From the NCBI GenBank assembly GCA_963576475.1, contig OY754982.1, forward strand, positions 10,001,546 to 10,065,545: a stretch of 64,000 bases of DNA, read 5' to 3'. Positions within the stretch are counted from its first letter, which is position 1. The number at the start of each line of letters is the position of its first letter. Under the pieces are notes generated by a model, which ran no database searches, was not told the DNA's origin, and saw only the letters and a program-made list of their open reading frames with translations. The stretch is from Molanna angustata. Taxonomy: Eukaryota; Arthropoda; Insecta; Trichoptera; Molannidae. Made by a program: the position numbers and the translations under genes. This document shows positions 1-9,275 of this stretch, piece after piece.

Positions 1-1150
1 TTTTACGTAATGTGATTTACTCTTTTCAAAAATTCGAATTGTGTAGATACTTATTTGTGATTTGATATTCGAAGTTGAGATTTCGAACATTTGGTACGCT
101 ACTTCACATGCAGCAGACACATACACACACAGTGGCGCATTTCAATAAAAATATAATATGTAAAGTTGGGGAGCCCTTGGGCACATTGCCATGCATGACA
201 TCCTAAATAATCTTATTCCTTAAATACATAATACCCACTAGTAACCACTCAACTAAGTGAAGCATACAAAAATATTTTTTTTATGCTTCGTATATTCCAA
301 GTTAAACTAAAGACTAAATATCAAACCTTAGATTATATATGATACAGATACCTAGTCAGCGCAATGAATGTATGCCAACTAAAACTACGAGGAAACAGAC
401 GAATTTCTAGTATACGTACACCTACCGATACGCACACCTACATAAAACGTAGACCAACCGATCTACCGCCTCACACACACACACATGAAAAAAAAACTTG
501 GCATACATTTGAATTCGAAATTTGTACTACACGCGGCTTCTGTACATTATAATTCTATGTATCAAACAAAAATATCAATATTCATAAACTTTTTGGTCCA
601 ATATTTTGTGCATTTTTTTTGTTTGGTCAAAAATTGATTGACAGTAATTTACTTGTGTAGGTACAAACCTAAAACATGTAAAAATAATAAAAACAATATG
701 CACACAGAATTACATATAAGTACAGATTAAGTCTAAAATATATATAATATCACATAGCACGTCCAAATAAAATATTATTATAAAAATATTGATGATAATA
801 GTAAAAAAATAGTCTCTCTGGAACCTAGAACGCCCACATTGATGTCAAACAACTTACCAATATTCCACGTTAGTCGAAAGTAATGGATGAAAAGTATCAA
901 ATATACGAATGAATACTAACGCTATTTGAAATACCTGTAATATAAATTATAATCTTATAATCTTACTCATAAATTATAAAATATCTTAGTTTTGAGTAAA
1001 TAAATCTAGATACTTGAAAATAATAAATCATTTTATAAGTCGTCAAATCAAACCAAAAGAGTACGGACAGCGATTTTGAGTGAGACAGGTAGGTACGATT
1101 CGCAACATTCTTGAGGCTTCACGATTTGTACGATTTGTATGATTTGTACG
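1..1150. other. AT-rich stretch, nothing recognised
   Basis: No coding segment or repeat family could be supported here. A short (CA)n run lies near 471-485. Reading frames in this stretch are short and of biased composition. Confidence 0.5.
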
Positions 1151-1154
1151 ATTC

Positions 1155-1275
1155 TCAACATTCTTGATCTCACTGATCCAGATTAAAAACACAACTAAAA
1201 AATATGTATCTCCAAAGGGACCTTTGGATCAGCAGTCAGAATTATAACTAGCTAAGCCATGAAGGACGACAAAAA
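1155..1275 (-). repeat. SINE-A fragment (tRNA-derived), degenerate
   Basis: Read on the minus strand, this matches the head and middle of SINE-A: an AGCTTAG-like box A region, CTGCTGATCCAAAGGTCCC, then the TGTGTTTTTAATCTGGATC segment. The box B region is deleted, so the copy is broken. The better copies are at 2101, 33235, 55010 and 63485. Confidence 0.6.
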
Positions 1276-1720
1276 AATAATTTGTTTGCTCACCAAGCGG
1301 TAGCCAGTTCAGGTTCAAAGGCAAAATATAAAAAAAAAGACTTCACATTTCTGGCTGTAAAGCTGTGAACAAAAAACGTCAGGTCTCACATTGTCTTGTT
1401 AAATAAGAATGATTTGCAACAATTAAGATAAGTCTGATAATGTCCAGGTATATGAAATAGTCTAGCGTTTTAATGGACAAGTCGTGTTAAAGCTACTGAA
1501 TGTCAATATCTGCCATTTGTTGTTAGCTGGTAAAATAATATCTACCTAATGTATTCGGTCAATCTATAGGTATAATTCACAACCTGATGACAGACCGACG
1601 AAATACATGACTATAGTCTATATGAACGGCTGACACAAACGAAGAAGAACGGTCTGTGACCGAAGAAAATCTTGTTTAGATAGATAGGTACCTACATCAA
1701 ATGCTCTTTTTATATTTTGT
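1276..1720. other. No recognised feature
   Basis: AT-rich, with no supported gene or repeat family. Confidence 0.4.
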
Positions 1721-1724
1721 ACAT

Positions 1725-2030
1725 TATTTGAGACCGTTGTGCGGAGAATGTGAAGATAATATTACAATGTGCATGTGTCGTACCAAGGTTGCGATATAAT
1801 TGATCGTGTTGCTGAAATGAGTGGCAATGGGGTGGATCTTGGCCAGACTTGAGGATACTAGGTGAGCACCCAGAATACTACAGTGGTGACCTTGGATAAA
1901 TAATAGGAGTGTTGGAAGACCTCTTAAAAGATGGTCTGACGACATTGTCCAAACCTAGATGCGGAGGGGACAGAACAGAGACGAGTCAAAGTGTATGGAA
2001 AAGGCTAGAAAAAAAGAAGCAAGTGTCGTG
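1725..2030 (+). pseudogene. LINE reverse transcriptase, C-terminal end only
   Basis: Across frames one reads KWQWGGSWP-like, then SVGRPLKRWSDDIVQT, then RRGQNRDESKCMEKAR. This order (W-x-GHIAR-like, GRP-x-RW-x-DD, then an R/W-rich end) is typical of the extreme C-terminus of insect non-LTR retrotransposon ORF2 proteins. At least one frame change and a stop separate the parts, so it is a dead 5'-truncated copy. It runs straight into a fam-1 fragment and then SINE-A. The exact clade was not determined. Confidence 0.6.
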
Positions 2031-2098
2031 CCTTTCTTTATAAGGCAATGCGCACCCGCACACCGGTAGCTGGTTACCACATAGTGGGATATGCCGTG
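2020..2098 (-). repeat. fam-1 fragment
   Basis: The tail of the fam-1 repeat, containing CACACCGGTAGCTGGTTACC and GGGATATGCCGTG. In the opposite sense this equals the CACGGCATATCCC...GGTAACCAGC head of the copies at 18095, 38105, 41943 and 60870. It is cut by, or abuts, SINE-A at 2101. Confidence 0.65.
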
Positions 2099-2100
2099 TC

Positions 2101-2335
2101 GGCCTTCGTGGCTCAGTTGGATGGGTATCTGACTGCTGATCCAAAGGTCCCGGGTTCGATTCCCGGTGGAGACACAGTTTCAAATTGTGTTTGCAGTCAG
2201 AATCAATGAGACGATTAATAGGTATCGTAGGTCTCCAGAATGTGGCAACTTGTTATTGGGTGTGTGTTAAATAAATATTTGACATAGTACCTGTTAGTTG
2301 CTCAAGAAGCTATGTACATAAATAATAAAAATTAA
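2101..2335 (+). repeat. SINE-A, best-preserved copy
   Basis: A tRNA-derived short interspersed element. A tRNA-like head carries a box A-like GTGGCTCAGTTGG and a perfect box B, GGTTCGATTCC, near 2153-2163, the internal RNA polymerase III promoter layout. A non-tRNA body follows (TCCAGAATGTGGCAACTTG, TTATTGGGTG) and ends in an A/T-rich tail near 2320-2335. The head lacks a matching acceptor stem and is followed by the shared body, so it is not a functional tRNA gene. Related copies in this window: 1155(-), 15775(+ tail), 24480(-), 33235(-), 45843(chimera), 55010(+) and 63485(-). Confidence 0.85.
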
Positions 2336-2384
2336 GATAATGTAAAAAAGTAGCTCTTTAACTATTTCATAATAATGGAGACCA

Positions 2385-2856
2385 GTACCCCGTTCCACCA
2401 TTGTACTTTTCAACTTTTCAACTTTTCACTTTTCGCTTTGCGATTTGAGAATTTCGCAAAGTACAAAGCTATTTATGCGAAAATATTCGAGAAGCTGCGT
2501 GGGTTAAATATTTTCGAAATTTATCCTTTCTCTATAATTTCTTACAACCCCGTTTTCCTCATAAATTTACTCGAAAATTCTAAACAAACAACTTCTACTT
2601 TCACAACTCGACGAATGGCAAATTGGAAATGTCAAAATATTCTTTTCAATTCATTCGCAAGGTTTGCAAAGTTTTTTTATGAAAAGTAACGATGGTGGAA
2701 CAGAACGGCTTATTTGCTTTGCAATAGGCGTCTGCTTTTCGCCTTGCACATTGCAACTTTTACTTTGCGAAAAAATGTAATGGTGGAACGAAAACAAGCC
2801 GACGAATTGCAAAGTGCAAAGCGCAAAGTTGAAAAGTACGATGGAACGGGGCACTG
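2385..2856. mobile_element. Non-autonomous TIR element (about 470 bp)
   Basis: The left end, AGTACCCCGTTCCACCATTG then TACTTTTCAACTTT, is repeated inverted at the right end (AAAGTTGAAAAGTACGATGG, AACGGGGCACT). The TIRs are at least 30 bp with a few mismatches. Inside, near-tandem words (TTTGC, GCAAAG, CAACTTT) occur on both arms. No transposase is present; the reading frame at 2375-2689 is composition-driven. I could not define a convincing target duplication, so the superfamily is undetermined. Confidence 0.7.
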
Positions 2857-2881
2857 AATAAAATAAAAAATATTCAAAAAT

Positions 2882-2927
2882 ATACTAACTTCTTACTATA
2901 CTAACTTCTTATACTATACTAACTTCT
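2882..2927. repeat. Short tandem repeat, about 3 x 16 bp
   Basis: The unit CTATACTAACTTCTTA is repeated three times immediately upstream of the LINE C-terminal fragment that begins at about 2925. Confidence 0.7.
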
Positions 2928-3582
2928 TTGACCACGCGACGCACAATTTCAGACCTTATGTTCCTTCATAGTATACTAAATGGAAACATAGAATGTCATG
3001 AAATTCTTACCAATATCAAATTTAATACATCTACTCGCCGGACAAGACATACGTCACTTTTCTTCTCCAATATCTGTAAAACAAATGCTTCCAAAAACGC
3101 TCTGATTAACAGAATGATAAACTTATTTAACTCTTATGAAAAAAATGCCGACTTAGACATATTTTTCGATTCACATATAACATTCAAAAATAAACTTATA
3201 TCTAACATCGTGACATTATAACAATTAGGTACTGATTAATTTTATTTTTCCCAACCACCCTCAGCAATATATTTTCTTTTTCTTCCCAAATCATGAATCT
3301 GTCAATATATGTTCGTCTACACACACATGCACACCCTCTCTCTCACACACACATACACACCCACACACTCACACTCTTTCTAGATATCTCTTTCACTCAC
3401 ACATGTATTACTCTTCTCTCATGCGCGCACCCCACTAATTCACACTTTTTTTGTTGTATTATTTTGATATTAGGTATAGTACGTAAGAGGTACATGTTAT
3501 TTTTGTATTTTTATTTATTTAATTTCAATAATTGTATGCATGTACTATGTGCTGTCCTTAAATAAAATAAAATAAAAAATAA
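2925..3582 (+). pseudogene. Jockey/CR1-like LINE, C-terminal ORF2 end plus 3' UTR
   Basis: An open frame to 3221 reads TTRRTISDLMFLHSILNG, then ECHEILTNIKFN, RRTRHTSLF, NALINRMINLFN and ADLDIFFDSHITFKNKL. This spacing (RR-x3-D-x-LFLxxILNG, R-T/S-RxxxLF, R-x2-NxxN, D-I-FxxS-xxFKxxL) is the usual C-terminal signature of insect Jockey/CR1-group ORF2. The endonuclease and catalytic RT core are absent, so it is a 5'-truncated copy. The 3' UTR contains CA- and CT-rich runs (3315-3430) and ends in an (AAATA)n-like tail at about 3560-3582. Confidence 0.75.
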
Positions 3583-3783
3583 ACACAGGTTGTAAAAATG
3601 AAATTAATCATTGATAAAATTGGTTTTACGAGTAGTATATAAAATGAAATAGAATGATGCGCTCCTATAATTCTTTACACACAAAAATTAAGAACCTCGA
3701 CATATTCTCAAACAGCCTCAGCACCGTCAAGTGTTTGATACAAGCAAGTCAACAATCATTGTCAGATGTTTTCCCTTCCACAT

Positions 3784-3796
3784 AGTGGATTGTTTC
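3784..3796. repeat. Left target-site duplication of LINE-R (13 bp)
   Basis: AGTGGATTGTTTC here is repeated exactly at 8552-8564. The sister sequence at 37140-37160 has a single related copy (AATGGATTGTTT), as expected for an unoccupied site. Confidence 0.85.
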
Positions 3797-3800
3797 CCAC

Positions 3801-4536
3801 CCACTGTCCGATCGTCAGTTCGGTTTTCGCGCTGGGAAATCAACGGTTGATGCTATCTTGGCTATATCTGATATTCTTAGTAGCTCTGATAGTAAATATG
3901 TTATCTCTATATCTCTTGATATTGCGGGAGCATTCGACAATGCCTGGTGGCCTCTAATTTTAAAAAACTTCGAGACCGTAAGGTTCCTAGCAACATATAT
4001 AAAATAGTGAAGCGCTATTTTACTAATAGACATGTGGCCATGCCCGGGGGACGAGATTTGCACTGGCGACCAATTAGCGTCGGGTGCCCTCAGGGTTCTG
4101 TTCTGGGTCCACTGTTATGGAACATCTTGTTCGACGACCTTCTATCACTTTCAACGCCTACGGGCTGCAGTATTTTGGCATATGCCGATGATGCTACAAT
4201 CCTTATTCAAGGTAACACCCGAGCACTTATTGAGCGCGCAGCTACTCAGTTACTTTCTTCTGTTGCAGATTGGGGTGTAAGTCATAGACTCAATTTCGCA
4301 CCTAAGAAGACATATGGGTTAGTGTTAAAAGGCATAATGAAAAGTCCTCACTCCATCAAATTTATCAATACGCGTGTAATATTTAAGGATAGGGTCAAAG
4401 TTTTGGGTGTTACACTAGATAGAGGCCTTACTTTCCAGTACCATGTTCGTGCTGTATCCGATAGTGCAAAAATAGCCTTTCAAAAGATTTCACGTTTTGC
4501 TCGAGCTAGTTGGGGCCTTAAATTTCCAGTAGCAAG
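3801..4536 (+). pseudogene. LINE-R reverse transcriptase, upstream part
   Basis: This part of the ORF2 polymerase would make cDNA from the LINE RNA at the target site. Frame 1 reads LSDRQFGFRAGKSTVDAI...SLDIAGAFDNAWWPLIL; the reading then shifts within an A6 run near 3961-3966 into the frame KLRDRKVPSNIYKIVKRYF. After that come GCPQGSVLGPLLWN (about 4080-4121), the catalytic YADD (about 4182-4193) and KVLGVTLDRGLTF. The GCPQGSVLGPxLWN plus YADD combination is characteristic of R1-clade LINEs. The frame runs to SWGLKFPVA, where the hAT element enters. The homopolymer frameshift makes it non-functional independently of the insertion. Confidence 0.85.
4529..4536. repeat. Left 8-bp target duplication of the hAT element
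   Basis: GTAGCAAG, repeated exactly at 7633-7640. Eight-base duplications are diagnostic of the hAT superfamily. Confidence 0.92.
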
Positions 4537-4550
4537 CAATGGCGGACGCT

Positions 4551-5492
4551 CCTTGGGTGCGCTGGAGCGCTGAACCGGTAAAATAAAATGAAAGCAAAAA
4601 CCAATTTATTTATCAATAAACATGATTTAAAAAATACCGAATTACTTGCAACGTAAGTACAAGAAAGAAATTTTGAGTATCGTGTTATTTAAATAAACGC
4701 CTGAATTATGCAACTATTTTGACTCGCGGTGCGCAATTACAAGCGCGCTAGAAATGATATTAAAAATGTATGGAATATAGAGACAACAGTACTGGCCCGT
4801 GAGATGGAAGATATCACATACAAATGGTTAAAAATATTTGATGAATACGGTGCGGCGCTCCATCGTCTTTGACCTTAGGCACATACATAATTTAAGTTTG
4901 CCGATTCTATGATAGGCGGCGCTCGAATCGTTTTGTTTTACCGTTTTCAGTTGTCAAATACAAATTTGACTGAAATTTCATTTGTGTGTTATTGAGTTTG
5001 TTTAATTATAGTTAAATTATAACTTATTGGTTTTTGTACAATTATTATACGTGATTGTATGATTGTGTTCAGTGTGGATTTTCGTGTTATTTGGCCTTAT
5101 AGTAATTATTCTTCTTGTTAATTATTTGTAGAATTCCAAAAACTCTATACTGTTTGTTGTGTCGGTTGAACAAATTTAAAATTTGCAACGATATGTTCAT
5201 TCATTTATATACACTACGTACATGTCATTGTTGTATTTACAGCGTTTTTTCGTGCATTTTTCTTTTTTCAAAAGTTGTGTTCAATAAGTGAATGTGTGTG
5301 TGACATTGTGAAAAATAGTGTGGTATTGTCTGAATTGAGATAAAATTCAAAACATTGACTCAATAACTGCATTTCGATAACATTCTGTGTTCGACTTTGT
5401 GTTGTATTCGGTTCTGTGTTGATTAAATAATTTTAAATATTAAATACCCATTTTTTAGCAAATATTATACAGTTGATTACTTTTATTTAGTC
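4551..5492 (+). other. 5' non-coding region of the hAT element
   Basis: No coding signature. ACCGGTAAAATAAAA near 4574-4589 and a related GTTTTACCGTTTTC word near 4936-4949 form an imperfect inverted pair that could be subterminal transposase-binding repeats. That role is inferred from other hAT elements. Confidence 0.45.
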
Positions 5493-7574
5493 ATGGATGA
5501 AAATAATTATTATAATGTAGAATATATTAAAAATAATAACATGTCTTTTTGCCAAAAACTTGAAATAAAAAACCGTGGACCACCTAGACCAAACTTACAA
5601 ATTAAACAAAATTGCAAGTCAAAAAATAAAAGTTTTGTACGATCTTTTAATTTTGATTTATATAAAAAAGCTTCCTGGCTCTGTGGTTGTGATAAACTAA
5701 ATAGTTTTTTTTGTTTTCCGTGTATAATTTACGGCGGAGATTCGACTTGGACAGTAAACGGTGTCAGTGATTTGAGTCACATGTCTCAAAAGATAAAAAC
5801 ACATCGTTCATCTCAAAGTCATTTACAGAATGAGATGACACTGGCTATTTTGGGCACAGTCGATATAAGATTACAGTTAGATTCAGGATATCGTGCTCAA
5901 ATTAAGCAACATAATGAACTTGTTGACAAAAATAGGTATATTTTGTCGAAATTAATTGACTGTGTAAAATTTTGTGGGGCTTTTGGATAAGCATTACGTG
6001 GTCACGATGAAAAGACCGAATCTAGCAACCGTGGCATTTTTTTAGGTTTGATAGATTTTGTATCAGAACTTGACAGATGTATGAAACAACACTTAGAAAC
6101 GGCCACCATTTTTAAAGGAACATCTAAAACTATACAAAACGAAATATTAGATGCAATTCTAGAAGTTTATCATTCCGAAATAAGTAATCAAATTTTAGAA
6201 AGCGAGTTCATATCAATTTAAGCCGACGAAACAACAGACGTGTCAACTGTTTCACAAATGGTTCTTATTATTCGCTATGAACGCAACGGAAGTATACATG
6301 AACGTTTCTGGAAATATTTAAAACCAACTTCGAGTAATGCGGACGGGATATCAGCTACTATTTTGCACGAATTAGAATTGTTAAAAATACCACAAAATAA
6401 ATTAATAGCGCAATGTTATGACGGAGCTTCAGTGATGAGTGGGAAAACCGGCGGTGTACAAGCGAAAATTCAAAAACTATTCCCTTATGCTAATTTTGTT
6501 CATTGTTACGCACATCAACTTAACCTTATCATTCAGAATGCCGTGTCAGAAAATAAAGAAGTTCAAAGATTTTTTGCTCATTTGCAAGCGTTCCCTAATT
6601 TTTTTTCCAGGTCGCCCAAACGTGTCGAAATTCTTAATCAAATCGTTCATAAAAAAATACCTGCAGCACCACAAACCAGATGGAATTTTAATTCAAGAAC
6701 TGTCAAAACCATCCACACTTATACCGAGTCCTTAGTTGAATGTATGGATCATATTTTAAAATCAGATAAGAATGATATCAATACCATTAATCAAGCCGAT
6801 ATGCTATTGCGATATTTGAAAGACGAAACATTTATATATTGGTTAAACTTTTTCCAGAAAATCTTACCACAGTGCGATATTTTATTTCAACAACTTCAAA
6901 AACGAAACATAGACTCCTTGTTAGTTAAGAAATATATCTCCGATTTTGAAGCGTCAATACAGGCCATACGAGAAACATCACATCAATATGATGAGCCTCC
7001 AAATAAAAGAATTAAAACTACCAAGTCCGTGATTTGCAAAGAAATATGTGATATCATTTTAGTACAAATTAAACAGAGATTCGACTTTTATAATCATTTA
7101 ATTGTTGCACAATTGTTCTCATGTGAAAACTTTACAAAATATCGTAACGATTTTCCTGAACACACTTTTAAAACTGCTATTAATACTTACGATTTTTTGG
7201 ATAAATTTAAATTGAAAAATGAACTTTGTACAATTTACAATCGTGACGATTTTAGGGAGGCTGACGGCGCTATTTCAATTTTACAGTTATTTTTAAATAA
7301 TGGTCTAGCCGAGTCTTTTTCAGAATCCGTTAATCTTTTGAAATTAGTTTGTACAATTCCCATGACTTCCGTTGAGAGTGAACGTTGTTTTTCTACATTA
7401 AAAAGAATCAAAACATTTTTAAGAAACACCATGACACAGGACCGTCTCAACGCATTGTCAGTGCTGAGCATCGAAAGAAAGTTGATTCAGACAATACCGG
7501 ATTTTAATATACGAGTGATTGAAGTGTTTGCAAGTAAAAAAGATCGAAGAATTGAGCTTTCCTACAAAAAATAA
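5493..7574 (+). pseudogene. hAT transposase, full length but with two in-frame stops
   Basis: Cut-and-paste transposase. The frame of 694 codons is continuous apart from TAA at 5988-5990 (codon 166, after CVKFCGAFG) and TAA at 6219-6221 (codon 243, just before ADETTD); there is no frameshift. The domain order is a TTF-type zinc finger (SWLCGCDKLNSFFCFPC, then G-x-SDLSHMSQ and TH-x-SSQSHLQ, about codons 50-110), the RNase H-like core with first Asp in ADETTD (codon 245) and second Asp in CYDGAS (codon 310), a long helical insertion, and the hAT C-terminal dimerisation block TSVESERCFSTLKRIK with the catalytic Glu at codon 630. The architecture matches ZMYM1-like transposases. The stop contexts suggest single base changes (for example CAA to TAA before ADETTD). 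All three catalytic residues are kept, so the decay looks recent. The alternative of a domesticated or exonised fragment has no support here. Confidence 0.9.
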
Positions 7575-7632
7575 GTAAGTGTTTTTTTTTATCCAACGAA
7601 CCGCCAAACTTATTAGTCAGCGGCCGCCACTG

Positions 7633-7640
7633 GTAGCAAG
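7633..7640. repeat. Right 8-bp target duplication of the hAT element
   Basis: GTAGCAAG, identical to 4529-4536. Confidence 0.92.
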
Positions 7641-8403
7641 ACTGTTTTACAACGCTACCTTTCTTAGTATTATGTGTTATGCCGCTCCTTGTTGGGCTCA
7701 TCGTTGTGAAACCCAATACATTAGACGTCTGCTGCTTTCTGGACAGCGCTTCGCTCTAATAGCTTTAGCAAAGGCTTACAGGACCTGCGCTACCGACACA
7801 CTTTCTATTCTCACAGGTATGGCTCCCCTTGATCTGGAAACACAGCGACGAGCTTCAATTCACAACCTGTATAGAGGCCGAAGCTCAATTTTGGGTGGTG
7901 TTTCTCTCCCACCTGTAAATTTACCCACAGTTCGTGGAGAGATCGAGAACTTGGCCCGGAGTTCTCTTTTAGATGCTTGGCAACGTCGCTGGTCCTCTTC
8001 TTCCGTGGGCAGACTGACATTTTTATTTCTTCCCGATGTGAGGACTCGAATTTTTTCCTCGTGGATTGTTCCGGATTATTGGACCACGCAATTCCTTACT
8101 GGACACGGCAGTTTCAAAAGCTATCTCTTTCGTTTTCACGTATCCGATTCGTCCTCATGTCAGCTTTGTGACAACCCTGAACAGACTTCTGAGCATATCC
8201 TATGGGAATGCACTAACTTCTCCGTGTCAATTTTCCGACGAGAACTCTACGACGATGTCCGAGGGAATTTCTTTGGACCCATTGGACATGCGGACCTTGT
8301 AGCCACGAAGAGCAATTTTAGGGCTTTCAAGACTTTCTGTCTTAAATTCGGTGCACTATTATCTTCACTATCACTGAGCAGTGAGCCAGTTGTTTCAACA
8401 TGA
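7641..8403 (+). pseudogene. LINE-R ORF2, C-terminal part
   Basis: An open frame continuing the polymerase after the hAT insertion: RLFYNATFLSIMCYAAPCW, RLLLSGQRFALIALAKAYR and RSSLLDAWQRRW, then the C-terminal zinc knuckle CQLCDNPEQTSEHILWEC (C-x2-C-x8-H-x4-C, about 8159-8212), a nucleic-acid-binding motif typical of R1-clade ORF2. It ends at TGA 8401-8403. Frame and register match the upstream half exactly if the hAT element and one copy of its 8-bp duplication are removed. Confidence 0.88.
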
Positions 8404-8551
8404 TTAGCTCTCTTTGACACATTAAGTGCAGTGTCTGCAAGGTTTTAGAGTTCTCCGGACTCTTCATATGTTCTTTATGTGTTCATTTAGAGTTTTGCAA
8501 GGGGCCGTTATTAGTCCCCATAAGCAGAACGGGTGGTGGTGGGGGAAGAAC
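8404..8551 (+). other. LINE-R 3' UTR
   Basis: Carries TTTGACACATTAAGTGCAGT, GCAAGGTTTTAGAGTTCTCC and a terminal GGTGGTGGTGGGGG run with no poly(A). The same words mark the 3' UTR copies at 10849 (minus), 17095 and 27655. Confidence 0.7.
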
Positions 8552-8755
8552 AGTGGATTGTTTCTTAATAATAGTTTTTCTGAAACATATTTTTAACAAA
8601 TCACTACAATCTGAATATTATAATTACCAAAATTAATTTATATTCTTAAAGACTAATTTAATCAATTATGATTTACTTATATACATATGTTTGTAGTTAA
8701 TATACCTGTTATTGAAGCATTGGAACTACTATGCTGATTCTGTCTGTATGTTTTT

Positions 8756-9212
8756 TATCTCAACATTTTGTATGATTACAACATGACCACGCTAACCAAA
8801 TATGTAAGGTTATTAGTGGGGATCTATGGCATAATAATGTAAACTTATCTGTCTTGCAATGAAACAAATGAAAAATTGTCATTGTATTGCATAAAAAGAC
8901 AAAAAAATAAATAGAATTAAAATAACACAAAATAGTAAGTATCGAAAAAAAATACTATATATGAAAAGGAAAATATAGCAGCATCTAAAACAATATAATA
9001 ATTAAAAAAATAATAGATAGATTACTTTAGCAACATCTGAAAAAATTAGAAAAGAAATTAAATATAAACAGAAAGAAGAAAACGTAATTCTCTAAAAATT
9101 AACTGCTTGATAATTTGAACTTATTGCACGAATTTTATCCAATTTAGTCTGAGGACAACATATTAAAAAATGTTGGTGTTGAATACTGCCGTATTCCGTT
9201 ACCGTAATAATT
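8756..9212. other. Unexplained block inside LINE-J
   Basis: Lies between two pieces that are adjacent in the sister copy at 37058-37385. AT-rich, with no TIR or coding signal found. Confidence 0.35.
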
Positions 9213-9275
9213 ATTGACTCTTATGTGTATTCCTATGTTATGTTGGTATTTCTTTTAATAAATAAATAAATATAA

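Larger units (their letters stand above)
4537..7632 (+). mobile_element. hAT DNA transposon (ZMYM/TTF-type), 3,096 bp, complete ends
   Basis: Both ends are present: CAATGGCGGACGCT at the left and, inverted, CAGTGGCGGCCGCT at the right, which is 12 of 14 matches and fits the usual hAT CAnTG start. It is flanked by GTAGCAAG direct repeats. One transposase reading frame fills 5493-7574 on the plus strand, leaving about 950 bp of 5' and about 60 bp of 3' non-coding sequence. The insertion interrupts the LINE-R ORF, which reads in register across the empty site (FPVA then RLFYNATF). A short element with very similar tips lies at 56293-57099. Confidence 0.93.
3797..8551 (+). mobile_element. LINE-R: 5'-truncated R1-clade LINE, split by a hAT element
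   Basis: A non-LTR retrotransposon copy that starts inside the reverse transcriptase domain (PLSDRQFGFRAGKSTVDAI) and ends in a short 3' UTR without a poly(A) tail (AGCAGAACGGGTGGTGGTGG). It has 13-bp target duplications. Without the hAT insert (4537-7632 plus one 8-bp duplication) the LINE copy is about 1.65 kb. Other pieces of this family are at 10849-11695(-), 17095-17165(+) and 27655-27815(+), all recognisable by the same 3' UTR words. Confidence 0.8.
3686..9275 (+). mobile_element. LINE-J 3' end, interrupted by LINE-R
   Basis: The left piece (3686-3796) reads DIFSNSLSTVKCLIQASQQSL, a LINE C-terminal tail ending just before a short 3' UTR. The right piece (8552 to about 8755, then 9213-9275) continues with the same 3' UTR and ends AATAAATAAATA. 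The uninterrupted sister copy at 37058-37385 runs directly from one piece to the other at GGATTGTTT, so it serves as an empty-site control. About 460 bp at 8756-9212 has no counterpart in the sister and is unexplained: either a further insertion here or a deletion there. Confidence 0.75.

Noticed and set aside
3293..3565. His/Thr-rich 90-residue protein
   Set aside because: Translation of CA- and CT-rich LINE 3' UTR sequence.
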